Source of the DNA: Bacteroidota bacterium
GTDB taxonomy: Bacteria > Bacteroidota > Bacteroidia > Chitinophagales > Saprospiraceae
Assembly (NCBI GenBank): GCA_029781865.1
Contig: JAKOVW010000079.1
Span: 1 to 64,000 of the forward strand
Direction: 5' to 3'
DNA length: 64,000 nucleotides
The stretch's first letter is position 1. Each line of letters begins with the position of its first letter. The translations under genes were made by a program, and so were the position numbers. This document shows, one piece after another, positions 27,737 through 35,092 of this stretch. Below the pieces are notes generated by a model that was given only the letters and a program-made list of their open reading frames with translations, searched no databases and was not told the DNA's origin.

Positions 27737-28855
27737 ATGTTGCAATTTACCGGAATATTTAGGCGTGCCATTATGACAAATATAGCTAGGATTGATTTGA
27801 CCAATTTTTTTCTGATTTGGATCACCCTTATTCTATCCTTTCTTTTTCCATTTGAACTATTTCTTTTTTCATATGCTGTGTTGGGACCTTTGCATTACAT
27901 GACAGAAATCAACTGGCTGGAAAAGAAGAATTATTTTTTGGGTAGCAGAGAAGATAAAGTGAGTTATCTGATTATGTCGATATTGATCATTAGTTTACTG
28001 GCATTTGGCTTTTTATTTAAAGAATTTTCTAATACAGATCATTTAACTGCCCTGAATCAGCAATTCAATTCAAATTTTGGTTCAGAACCGGTAAGCAATA
28101 TTGTTCAGTGGACTTATTCAATACTTTTTATTGGTTTGTTTGTTTCTGTGATTTATTTTCTGACGGATCGATGGTTAATCAGAATACTATTGATTGCACT
28201 TAGCATCCTGATTACATTATTCTTTTTTACGTATCCGTTATTTTCAATCTGGTTTGGACTTTTTCTGCCAACTATAGTTCATGTATTTCTTTTTACGTTA
28301 TTGTTTATGTTTTTTGGTGCCATGCGGGCGAAATCACTTTGGGGTTATTTGAATGTAGCTTCAATGCTTGCTGTAATTATCTTAATTATTATGCTTAAGG
28401 TGTCTCCGGTTTCCGGCAGTATAGGTCAGGAAACATTTAACACATACACAAGTAGTCATTTTCAAAATCTACTCCTCGCAATCAATAAATCGCTGGGGCT
28501 TGTTCAAAGTCAGACCTTAGATATTTATTTGCCGGTCATCTGGAAAATACAAATTTTCATTGCATTTGCGTATACTTATCATTACCTTAATTGGTTTTCT
28601 AAAACAACTGTAATTAATTGGCATCAAACGGGCAAACAAAAGATGTTTGTGATTTTATGTTTGTGGCTGGCATCTGTGGGGCTCTATTTTCTGAATTACC
28701 ATATCGGGTTTGTCGCTTTGTATGTGTTAAGTATGTTGCACGTGATATTAGAATTTCCACTTAATGTTTCTTCCATTAAGGGAATTTTCCAGGGCATTTC
28801 TTCGTCAATGCGAAATTTAGTTGCTTCCAAACAACCTGGATGGGCTAATAAATAA
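27737..28855 (+). CDS. Polytopic membrane protein with conserved-looking His motifs
   Basis: A 372-residue protein with roughly nine to ten membrane spans. His residues sit at membrane edges in motifs that look functional: GPLHYMTEINWL (about 50-61), PTIVHVFLF, YTYHYLNWF (about 285-293) and MLHVILEFP (about 335-343). Such spaced His residues in a polytopic protein recall di-iron or non-haem iron membrane enzymes (desaturase/hydroxylase or Brp/Blh carotenoid-cleaving type), but no specific family can be named. The start may also be the ATG at 27773, twelve codons inside. It is monocistronic. Confidence 0.7.
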   Translation: MLQFTGIFRRAIMTNIARIDLTNFFLIWITLILSFLFPFELFLFSYAVLGPLHYMTEINWLEKKNYFLGSREDKVSYLIMSILIISLLAFGFLFKEFSNTDHLTALNQQFNSNFGSEPVSNIVQWTYSILFIGLFVSVIYFLTDRWLIRILLIALSILITLFFFTYPLFSIWFGLFLPTIVHVFLFTLLFMFFGAMRAKSLWGYLNVASMLAVIILIIMLKVSPVSGSIGQETFNTYTSSHFQNLLLAINKSLGLVQSQTLDIYLPVIWKIQIFIAFAYTYHYLNWFSKTTVINWHQTGKQKMFVILCLWLASVGLYFLNYHIGFVALYVLSMLHVILEFPLNVSSIKGIFQGISSSMRNLVASKQPGWANK

Positions 28856-28976
28856 TTGCATGTAGATCTGCTTTCATTTAATTTCACATTAGCAAATATT
28901 TTTAGAGTTTTTTGTTTTGTAAAATGAGAATAAACTGAATTCTTCTTTACTTTGCAATTCTAATTAACACAGTCAA

Positions 28977-29819
28977 ATGAAACTATATATAACACTTATA
29001 CTACTTACATTGACGATATCATCTACATATGGACAGGATCGCGTATTCGCAAGAACCTACCAGTCCAATGTATTGGCTAAGGGCGGTTTTGATTTTGAAT
29101 ATTGGACGACCTTAAGGACCGGAAAAGTTGGTAAGTACAGCCCTTTTGCGTTTGGAAGGCGTTTGGACAACACGATTGAATTCGAATTTGGTTTAGGGAA
29201 AAGTGTACAAACTGCATTCTATTTGAATACTTCAAATTTTAAGTATGCTCTCAAAGATAGCACCGCAACAGAATTTCCGACTCAAACTGAATTTGAAACT
29301 TCTTTTAGCAATGAATGGAAATTCAAGCTTTCGGATCCGGTAGCCAATAGTATTGGTTCCGCATTATATCTGGAGTTTACGGCTGGAGGTGACGAATACG
29401 AAATGGAAGGTAAAGTTATTTTAGATAAACGGTATACGAACGATTTATTTGCGCTGAATTTGGTTGGAGAATTGGAATTGGAGACAGTTGTTGAGAAAGC
29501 AGGCTCTACTACAAAACGAGTGACCAATTGGGAAGCTCCTGTTGAACTTGATCTAGCCTGGATGCATTTTCTTACTCCTAGTTTAGGTATTGGTTTGGAA
29601 ATTGTAAATAGAAACGAAATAGCAAAAGGTGAAGGTTGGGAAAACAGCATTTTATTTGCAGGTCCATCATTCTATTTCAATCAGGGACGTTTCTTTGGCG
29701 TGCTCAATTTGTTGCCACAGCTTGCAAATCTGCATAAAACGGATGCAACACCCGGCAATTTGGATTATGACGGACATGAAGCTTTTGAAGGACGGTTGCT
29801 AATTGGCTATAGTTTTTAA
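28977..29819 (+). CDS. Outer membrane beta-barrel protein, partner of a c-type cytochrome
   Basis: A 280-residue protein with a signal peptide (1-19, ending SSTYGQ). The mature part consists of many amphipathic strands rich in aromatic residues and Gly, such as GGFDFEYWTTLRTGKVG, IEFEFGLGKSVQTAFYL and ending in RLLIGYSF, as expected for an outer membrane beta-barrel. The stop overlaps the start of a small CXXCH lipoprotein gene by one base (TAATG), so the two are translationally coupled. Function unknown; a joint role in extracytoplasmic electron transfer is possible (inference). Confidence 0.75.
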   Translation: MKLYITLILLTLTISSTYGQDRVFARTYQSNVLAKGGFDFEYWTTLRTGKVGKYSPFAFGRRLDNTIEFEFGLGKSVQTAFYLNTSNFKYALKDSTATEFPTQTEFETSFSNEWKFKLSDPVANSIGSALYLEFTAGGDEYEMEGKVILDKRYTNDLFALNLVGELELETVVEKAGSTTKRVTNWEAPVELDLAWMHFLTPSLGIGLEIVNRNEIAKGEGWENSILFAGPSFYFNQGRFFGVLNLLPQLANLHKTDATPGNLDYDGHEAFEGRLLIGYSF

Positions 29820-30100
29820 TGAAAAAGTTGATCATTTTTACATTGATTTCGGTTTACATTCTGCTGAGTTGCAGTCCGTCACTTTACATACCGGCTTCTT
29901 CAGATCCGGTTTTACAGCAAAAATTACTCGAAGGGAGAAAATTGTATGTTCGAATCTGTAGTAGCTGCCATAACTTGCATTTACCAAGGCAATACAATGC
30001 TGAAAGTTGGCGGAAAAACCTGAATCTAATGCAAGAGCGTGCTAAAATCACTGATGAAGAAAAGGAAATTATTTTTTTATATTTGAATTCGCAACCTTAA
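29819..30100 (+). CDS. Small c-type cytochrome lipoprotein
   Basis: A 93-residue protein. The lipoprotein signal ends at Cys18 (ILLSCSP). The mature domain of about 75 residues has one haem c attachment site CSSCH (about residues 45-49) preceded by EGRKLYVRI, and a C-terminal helix DEEKEIIFLYLN. No Met ligand is obvious after CSSCH apart from one in NLMQERAK. It overlaps the upstream barrel gene by one base. It is probably anchored in the periplasmic face of a membrane as a mono-haem electron carrier. Confidence 0.82.
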   Translation: MKKLIIFTLISVYILLSCSPSLYIPASSDPVLQQKLLEGRKLYVRICSSCHNLHLPRQYNAESWRKNLNLMQERAKITDEEKEIIFLYLNSQP

Positions 30101-30164
30101 TGTATGTTTTGAAAGATAATATATTTAAAATTCACGGATAATTTTAAAAGTAAGCTGTAATTTT

Positions 30165-31238
30165 TCACCAGATTCTCAGTTGGCCGTTTATAATCGGACT
30201 AAATAAGTCTTTTCTTAATTCCGTTTTTGTAGAATTTGTAAAATATTTAGAGTGTGCAAGTTTGAATTGCTGCTTGATAATATCCGCTACATTCCCTCTC
30301 CCTTTCATACGCAAACCAAAGCGGGAATCATTTAATTGACCATCGTGACAAGATTTTATTGCCTGAAGTACTTTGTCTTTCCGATCCGGTAATTGCTTGG
30401 TCAGGAAGTTTTCAAAAATCGCCTGAAGATCTCCATTCAAGCGGACAATCTGATAGGAAGTTGAATTGGCGCCATGTTCGGCTGCAGTTTGCACCATTTT
30501 AAATAGTTCTGAGTCATTAATGCCGGGAATAATTGGTGCAAGCATTGCATGTACCGGAATTTTGTGTTCTGATAATGTTCTGATTATTTTCCAACGCGAA
30601 TCAATAGTCGATGCACGTGGCTCCATAATTCTTCTGGTTTGATCTGTGGATGCAGTAATAGAAACCGCAACTGCACATAAATGAAGCTTACTGAGCTCTT
30701 TCAACAGATCGAGATCTCTGAGTATTAAGGCATTTTTAGTAATCAATTGAACCGGATGTTTCCAACTTAACAATAATTGAAGAATTTTCCGGGTAATTTG
30801 ATATTTGTGCTCTGCTGGCTGATAACAGTCCGTGTTTCCCGAAAGCATTATTGGTTTTACGTCGTAGTTTTTATTACTTAATTCCTTTTTAAGTATATCT
30901 AGAGCATTTGTTTTTACTAAGATTGTATTTTCAAACTCATCTGCCGCACTATATCCCCAGTAATTATGTGTGGGTCGTGCATAGCAATAAGTACAACCAT
31001 GTTCACATCCCTGATATGGGTTTAAAGAATAATCCATAAATAAGTCAGGGCTGGTTACTTTGTTTATCATGCTTTTGGCTAAGACTTCTATGTATTTGGT
31101 CTTTCGCATCTTTTCATCCGATTCATCATTTGAGTTTTGGTGTAAATCACGAGATTCTACGTGATTAAGCGCGAAATACTTGTTACTTAGATGCAATTCG
31201 GTGCCCCTGGAAGGCTTTTTTGTATTATCAGACGGCAT
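30165..31238 (-). CDS. PA0069-family radical SAM protein
   Basis: A 357-residue radical SAM protein. The iron-sulfur cluster motif is in NPYQGCEHGCTYCYARP (CxxxCxxC, about residues 73-80), followed by YWGYSAADEFE, the hallmark of the PA0069/Rv2578c group related to spore photoproduct lyase. Later motifs include PIMLSGNTDCYQPAE and MLAPIIPGIND. Substrate and reaction are unknown for the family. It is a single gene, convergent with the cytochrome gene and divergent from the LEA-like gene. Confidence 0.92.
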   Translation of the reverse strand: MPSDNTKKPSRGTELHLSNKYFALNHVESRDLHQNSNDESDEKMRKTKYIEVLAKSMINKVTSPDLFMDYSLNPYQGCEHGCTYCYARPTHNYWGYSAADEFENTILVKTNALDILKKELSNKNYDVKPIMLSGNTDCYQPAEHKYQITRKILQLLLSWKHPVQLITKNALILRDLDLLKELSKLHLCAVAVSITASTDQTRRIMEPRASTIDSRWKIIRTLSEHKIPVHAMLAPIIPGINDSELFKMVQTAAEHGANSTSYQIVRLNGDLQAIFENFLTKQLPDRKDKVLQAIKSCHDGQLNDSRFGLRMKGRGNVADIIKQQFKLAHSKYFTNSTKTELRKDLFSPIINGQLRIW

Positions 31239-31277
31239 ATTAGGCTAAATATAGACGGATAATACGGCAAATTTATA

Positions 31278-31308
31278 TTGTAAATTTGATTTCTTATACT
31301 TAAATTTG
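31278..31308 (+). promoter_or_regulatory. Bacteroidota-type promoter for LEA-like gene
   Basis: TTG at 31278-31280, 20 nt, TAAATTTG at 31301-31308 matches the Bacteroidota -33/-7 consensus. The predicted start of transcription lies a few bases before the ATG at 31323. A second TAAATTTG at 31281-31288 has no -33 element. Confidence 0.5.
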
Positions 31309-31322
31309 CATAAATCTAAAAT

Positions 31323-31898
31323 ATGGGATTGTTCGATAAGATTAAAGATCTGTTGTCGTCCGACAAAAAAGAACAGAATACAGCAGACCATACTTTACCT
31401 TCGGATTCCAATGCGGGATCAATGATAAATGAAAATCGGAATGTTGATGAAAATTCATTGGTTGATAAGGCCTCGGATTTTATTGCATCAACTGTGGACG
31501 AAGTCAAAGAACAGGGTTCACAGCTATGGGATCAGGTTAAGGAAAAGGCAGCAGACCTGAATGAATCTACCCGGGAATATCGTGAGAAGCTTGCGGAAAA
31601 GGCAAAGGATACATTGGAAAAGATTGATGATTTTGTTGATCAAACAGTTGAAAAGGCAAACAAGCTTGCAGAAGAGGAAAAGCGACTCGATGCGGATAAA
31701 GATGGTTTGGCTGATCAACCTATCAATTTTGGAAAATCAGTAAATGAAAGCAGGGAAGATTTTTTTACGAAGGCGGAAGACTGGTTGAAAAAGAATGAGA
31801 CTAATGAAGTTCATTCTTCAACAAGCAATCCTTCTTCTGATGTATCGTCAAATCATAAAATCATTAAACCGCTTGAATTACCCAAAGACACAGAGTAA
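31323..31898 (+). CDS. Highly charged coiled-coil/LEA-like protein
   Basis: A 191-residue hydrophilic protein with no signal peptide. After MGLFDKIKDLLSSDKKEQ comes an Asn/Ser/Asp-rich linker. Residues 60-135 are long amphipathic helices rich in Lys, Glu, Ala and Asp (VKEKAADLNESTREYREKL and similar). The C-terminus is Ser-rich and disordered. Composition resembles LEA, YtxH-like or apolipoprotein-like stress proteins. The next gene, 93 nt downstream, encodes a second protein of the same design with a similar N-terminus. Function unknown; a desiccation, osmotic or membrane-surface role is only inference. Confidence 0.7.
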   Translation: MGLFDKIKDLLSSDKKEQNTADHTLPSDSNAGSMINENRNVDENSLVDKASDFIASTVDEVKEQGSQLWDQVKEKAADLNESTREYREKLAEKAKDTLEKIDDFVDQTVEKANKLAEEEKRLDADKDGLADQPINFGKSVNESREDFFTKAEDWLKKNETNEVHSSTSNPSSDVSSNHKIIKPLELPKDTE

Positions 31899-31991
31899 AT
31901 ATGGAAATATTTTCTGTAATTAATCAATTTTAACCAAGCATTCACTAGTTATCAATGCACATTTTTATTTTATCATCCAAAATATATTATC

Positions 31992-32459
31992 ATGGCACTA
32001 AGTGATTTTTTTTCTAAACTATTTGGGACATCAAAAGAGAAAACCCAGGAAACATTGGATAAGGTGGACGCACTAACTCAGAAAACGCTGGAGGACTTAC
32101 ATAAGAAAAGTGACGAAGCTATGGAGAAAGCCAAAGCCTGGTCTAAAGAAGCTATGCAGGAAGTTAAAGAAACTACCCATGAGACAATGACAAAGGTGCA
32201 GGAATCTGAAATTTTTAAGAAGGCAGAAGAAGCAACAGAAACGGCATGGAATAAAGCTAAAGAAATGAGTCATGATGTTGTTGAGTCTGCCCAGCATTTT
32301 GCAGAAAAAACTGCGGAATCATTGGAAGAGTTAGCTAATAAAATGAAAGCGGAAGCTTCCGGTAAAACAGCTGACGCTCCAGGTGAACAACCTACTGATA
32401 AGAATACAGACACAAATCCTTCTGCAAATACCAATACAACAGAAAATAAGTCGGTTTAA
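31992..32459 (+). CDS. LEA/apolipoprotein-like amphipathic helical protein
   Basis: A 155-residue protein. It begins MALSDFFSKLFGTSKEKTQE, echoing the start of the preceding gene product. Residues 18-115 are one long amphipathic helical region with Ala/Lys/Glu repeats of roughly 11 residues (EAMEKAKAWSKEAMQEVKE; FKKAEEATETAWNKAKEM). The tail from residue 120 is Thr/Asn/Asp-rich and probably disordered. No signal peptide or Cys. It probably forms a two- or three-gene unit with its neighbours: the following lipoprotein starts 10 nt downstream. Confidence 0.72.
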   Translation: MALSDFFSKLFGTSKEKTQETLDKVDALTQKTLEDLHKKSDEAMEKAKAWSKEAMQEVKETTHETMTKVQESEIFKKAEEATETAWNKAKEMSHDVVESAQHFAEKTAESLEELANKMKAEASGKTADAPGEQPTDKNTDTNPSANTNTTENKSV

Positions 32460-32469
32460 AAATTCCCGT

Positions 32470-32850
32470 ATGAAATTCTTTAAGGTATACTTCCTTTTGG
32501 GGGTTGTCATGTCCGCGTGTCAGACCAAGCAAGATGATTCAATGTTTTATGTCGATCAAAGTTGGATTGAAGTTCATTTTAAAAGAACCATGTCCACCAA
32601 AGATTTGGTTGATATCAGGGACCGGCTGGCTCCCATGGGGGTTTCTGTAAATTATTCAATCATACAAAGAGACAGCAGTAGTAAAAAAATTACCCTCTTG
32701 CAAATGGAAGTTGCCGATGGAAAAGGAAAGTTTGCAAGATCAAGAACGGAGTTCCTCGATGAAATTCCTTATGGTATTCGAATTCACAGAGGAGATTTAT
32801 CTGATGAAGGTTTTAAGGTCGGTCCGCTGTATTCCAAGAGACCACAGTAA
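32470..32850 (+). CDS. Small lipoprotein of unknown function
   Basis: A 126-residue protein. The start was set at ATG 32470, where a lipoprotein signal begins (MKFFKVYFLLGVVMSACQT, Cys17). A longer frame overlaps the previous gene and is not protein-like. The mature part has a beta-alpha layout (WIEVHFKRTMSTKDLVDIRDRLAPMGVSVNYS) with no recognised family. It starts 10 nt after the LEA-like gene and is probably in the same transcript. Confidence 0.7.
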   Translation: MKFFKVYFLLGVVMSACQTKQDDSMFYVDQSWIEVHFKRTMSTKDLVDIRDRLAPMGVSVNYSIIQRDSSSKKITLLQMEVADGKGKFARSRTEFLDEIPYGIRIHRGDLSDEGFKVGPLYSKRPQ

Positions 32851-32877
32851 TTTTCATAGTCTGGAGGTAGGAAGTTT

Positions 32878-32955
32878 GTGGGGAATAAGTCTATAGTCTA
32901 TAGAGAAGAAGTCTAAAGTCTATAGGGAGGAAGTTTATGGGGAGGAATTCAGTGG
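32878..32955 (+). repeat. Degenerate 15-bp tandem repeats, forward block
   Basis: Variants of a GGGAAGAAGTCTATA-like 15-bp unit follow the lipoprotein gene: examples are GGGAATAAGTCTATA, GAGAAGAAGTCTAAA, GGGAGGAAGTTTATG and GGGAGGAATTCAG, with truncated GTCTATA pieces between. An inverted block of the same unit lies at 33068-33125. Confidence 0.75.
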
Positions 32956-33067
32956 GGTATTTCAAAGGATAATGATTGCAGAAAGTTTGTTTCTACCTTC
33001 AAAGAAATAATTGAAAAATGTTTATTCGGTACAAATTATTGAGGTCTCGTGAAAGTAAATATGAAAG

Positions 33068-33125
33068 GGTCCAAAGTCTAAAGCCTTCTTCCCTATAGAC
33101 TTCTTCCCTACAGTCTTCTTCCCAT
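33068..33125 (-). repeat. 15-bp tandem repeats, inverted block
   Basis: On the minus strand three units follow in register: GGGAAGAAGACTGTA, GGGAAGAAGTCTATA, GGGAAGAAGGCTTTA. CTTCTTCCCTATAGAC (33085-33100) can pair with GTCTATAGGGAGGAAG (32918-32933) with one mismatch, so the two blocks could form a long stem enclosing about 150 nt. The position between two convergent genes would suit transcript termination. Confidence 0.75.
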
Positions 33126-33129
33126 TCAA

Positions 33130-33606
33130 TTAAAGAAATTTTGCAAGATCAGCAGGACTGTAATTGACTGATTTTAATACTTTGCCATCTTCTCGCCGAT
33201 AAACGAGATAAACATCTTCTTTCTGTTTAATTTCAGATTCGACATTCTTTTCCTGAAAATACTTTTGTTGTGTTTGTTCTGCTTCAGAATAGGTCAGACA
33301 GGCTTTACTCATGTTGGAGCGTTGTACCTCTTCAAACAATGAATGGAAACGGGAGCCCAGACCAAATTCATGTATGGCTCCGGATAAGACATATTGTAAA
33401 TCGCAAAAAGCATCAGCTGCTTCATGAATGTCATTTTTTTCTATAGCCTCTTTGAGCTCGTTTAATTCCTCTTCCAGTAATGCAATTCTCAATTTACATC
33501 TGTCCATAGACGGAATTTGGGGTTCATCTAAAATAGGTAACTCAAATAATCGATGAAATGCCCCCACCCCGTTAAGTGCTTTAGCTTCTTCAAATAGTTT
33601 GGACAT
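33130..33606 (-). CDS. MazG-like nucleoside triphosphate pyrophosphohydrolase family protein
   Basis: A 158-residue all-alpha protein. Metal-binding motifs of the MazG/PRA-PH superfamily are visible: ALLEEELNELKEA (ExxE) and EAADAFCDLQYVLSG (ExxD) at about residues 44-75. The first 120 residues form the NTP-PPase domain. The last 35 residues (VYLVYRREDGKVLKSVNYSPADL) are an added beta segment seen in some family members. Such proteins hydrolyse nucleoside triphosphates to monophosphates as house-cleaning or regulatory enzymes. Substrate unknown. Confidence 0.82.
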   Translation of the reverse strand: MSKLFEEAKALNGVGAFHRLFELPILDEPQIPSMDRCKLRIALLEEELNELKEAIEKNDIHEAADAFCDLQYVLSGAIHEFGLGSRFHSLFEEVQRSNMSKACLTYSEAEQTQQKYFQEKNVESEIKQKEDVYLVYRREDGKVLKSVNYSPADLAKFL

Positions 33607-33714
33607 AGAATTAGTATTGCTTATTAAAATTGAATGTATATTATGAAGTTAACCGATATTTAAAAATATGATTATGGTATAAAGATAAAATGGACTTTTA
33701 TGTATTCTGTTTAT

Positions 33715-35007
33715 CTATTTTCCGGCTGCTTCAATTTTGGCTTTGTATTCATTGGATTTGTCAAAAAGAGATTTTTTTGCATAAATCTCTTTTAAAGCAA
33801 TTAATGTATTTTTATCCCTGGGTTCCAGCTTTTCAGCCTTTTCAAAATGAGGTAAGGCTTTATCAAAGTAAGTTTCCATTTCTGCTTTTTTGTCATTGTA
33901 TTTTTTTGTACCCGCCTTGCTGTAATCAGCGCTAAGTTTATTGGCTTCTTTAGATATTAATGCCGCTTTATTGTAATACAAAGCGCCAAGGCTATATAGG
34001 GTATTGAAATCATTAGGAGATTTTGCAAGGGCATCCTTGTAATATTTTTCAGCATTTAGGTAATACTCTTCACCTTTCGCAATACTATCTCGTTCCCATT
34101 CTTTCTGGCAAAGATTGTCATAGACATTGCCAAGTGTTGTGTATACAGATACATTATCTGGTTCTTTCTGAATGGCCACTTTAAGTTTCTCTACGAGTTC
34201 ATTTAATTTTCCCTTCTTAAGAAAATGATTAATTTCTGTGAATAACAAGGACGTTTCATTCGGAAATTTTTGTCTGCCTTCCGCTAATACCTCTTCTGCT
34301 TTTTGATCGTCTTTCGGTGCATAGTATTTATAGAGTCCTTCATAAATAAAGGATTCGGGGTAATTCGCTTTTCTTAGTTCTTCAAGATATGGAAAAGCCT
34401 CATTTAACATGTCCGCATTCACTGCGCATGCGGCAACTAAATATTTTTGCTTTTTGAGATCTTCCGGACTTGGTAGTATGCTTTTCATTCCTGCCGCTGT
34501 AACCATTTGTTCAATTTTAACCACGGCATCAAAATGCGTATATGCCGATTTATAATCTCCTGCTTCATAAGCCTGAATGCCATAATTATTGAGGTATCTC
34601 GAAGTTTCTGTTAAAGCATTCAATGCGTCTTTTGTTTCATAGGATTTTACGGCGAGATCTTTCGCTTTAATCCAGGAATTATAGGCTACTAAAGCGGCAT
34701 CTTTATATTTAACCTGGTATTTTTTCTTAAACTGTTGCGCAACTAAAATCGAATCACTTTCGAATGAACAAACTGCATTGTAAATTTTACCTTTTGCACT
34801 CCAGGTGCGATACATGGATTTAACTGTTTCATTTTCACTGGCTGCATCAATTAAAGACTTTGCCTCCCAAAGTTTGGATAAATTTGCTGTAGGATCGAGA
34901 TAATAATTTGCAACTTTACTTTCGGATTTTTTGACATCTTTCTCGGGCTCCTGACTCCAGCCAATACATGCTACAAGAGTAAATAGAAATAATAAATAGT
35001 TTTTCAT
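33715..35007 (-). CDS. Secreted tetratricopeptide-repeat protein
   Basis: A 430-residue protein. The start was placed at ATG 35007, where a signal peptide begins (MKNYLLFLFTLVACIGWSQ). The in-frame extension upstream is rejected. The rest is helical with TPR units, for example YGIQAYEAGDYKSAYTHFDAVVK, NVSVYTTLGNVYDNL and FNTLYSLGALYYNKAALIS. It is Lys- and Ala-rich and has few Cys. It is probably a periplasmic scaffold. It follows gyrA by 85 nt on the same strand and may share its transcript; this order (gyrA then TPR protein) occurs in Bacteroidota. Confidence 0.82.
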   Translation of the reverse strand: MKNYLLFLFTLVACIGWSQEPEKDVKKSESKVANYYLDPTANLSKLWEAKSLIDAASENETVKSMYRTWSAKGKIYNAVCSFESDSILVAQQFKKKYQVKYKDAALVAYNSWIKAKDLAVKSYETKDALNALTETSRYLNNYGIQAYEAGDYKSAYTHFDAVVKIEQMVTAAGMKSILPSPEDLKKQKYLVAACAVNADMLNEAFPYLEELRKANYPESFIYEGLYKYYAPKDDQKAEEVLAEGRQKFPNETSLLFTEINHFLKKGKLNELVEKLKVAIQKEPDNVSVYTTLGNVYDNLCQKEWERDSIAKGEEYYLNAEKYYKDALAKSPNDFNTLYSLGALYYNKAALISKEANKLSADYSKAGTKKYNDKKAEMETYFDKALPHFEKAEKLEPRDKNTLIALKEIYAKKSLFDKSNEYKAKIEAAGK

Positions 35008-35092
35008 TTGATCAGAATTTAGTGGATATAACAGAAAGCGATAAAATATAATTTTTTTTAAAGATACAGTTTTAGTTAAGTTTTCTTTAAAT

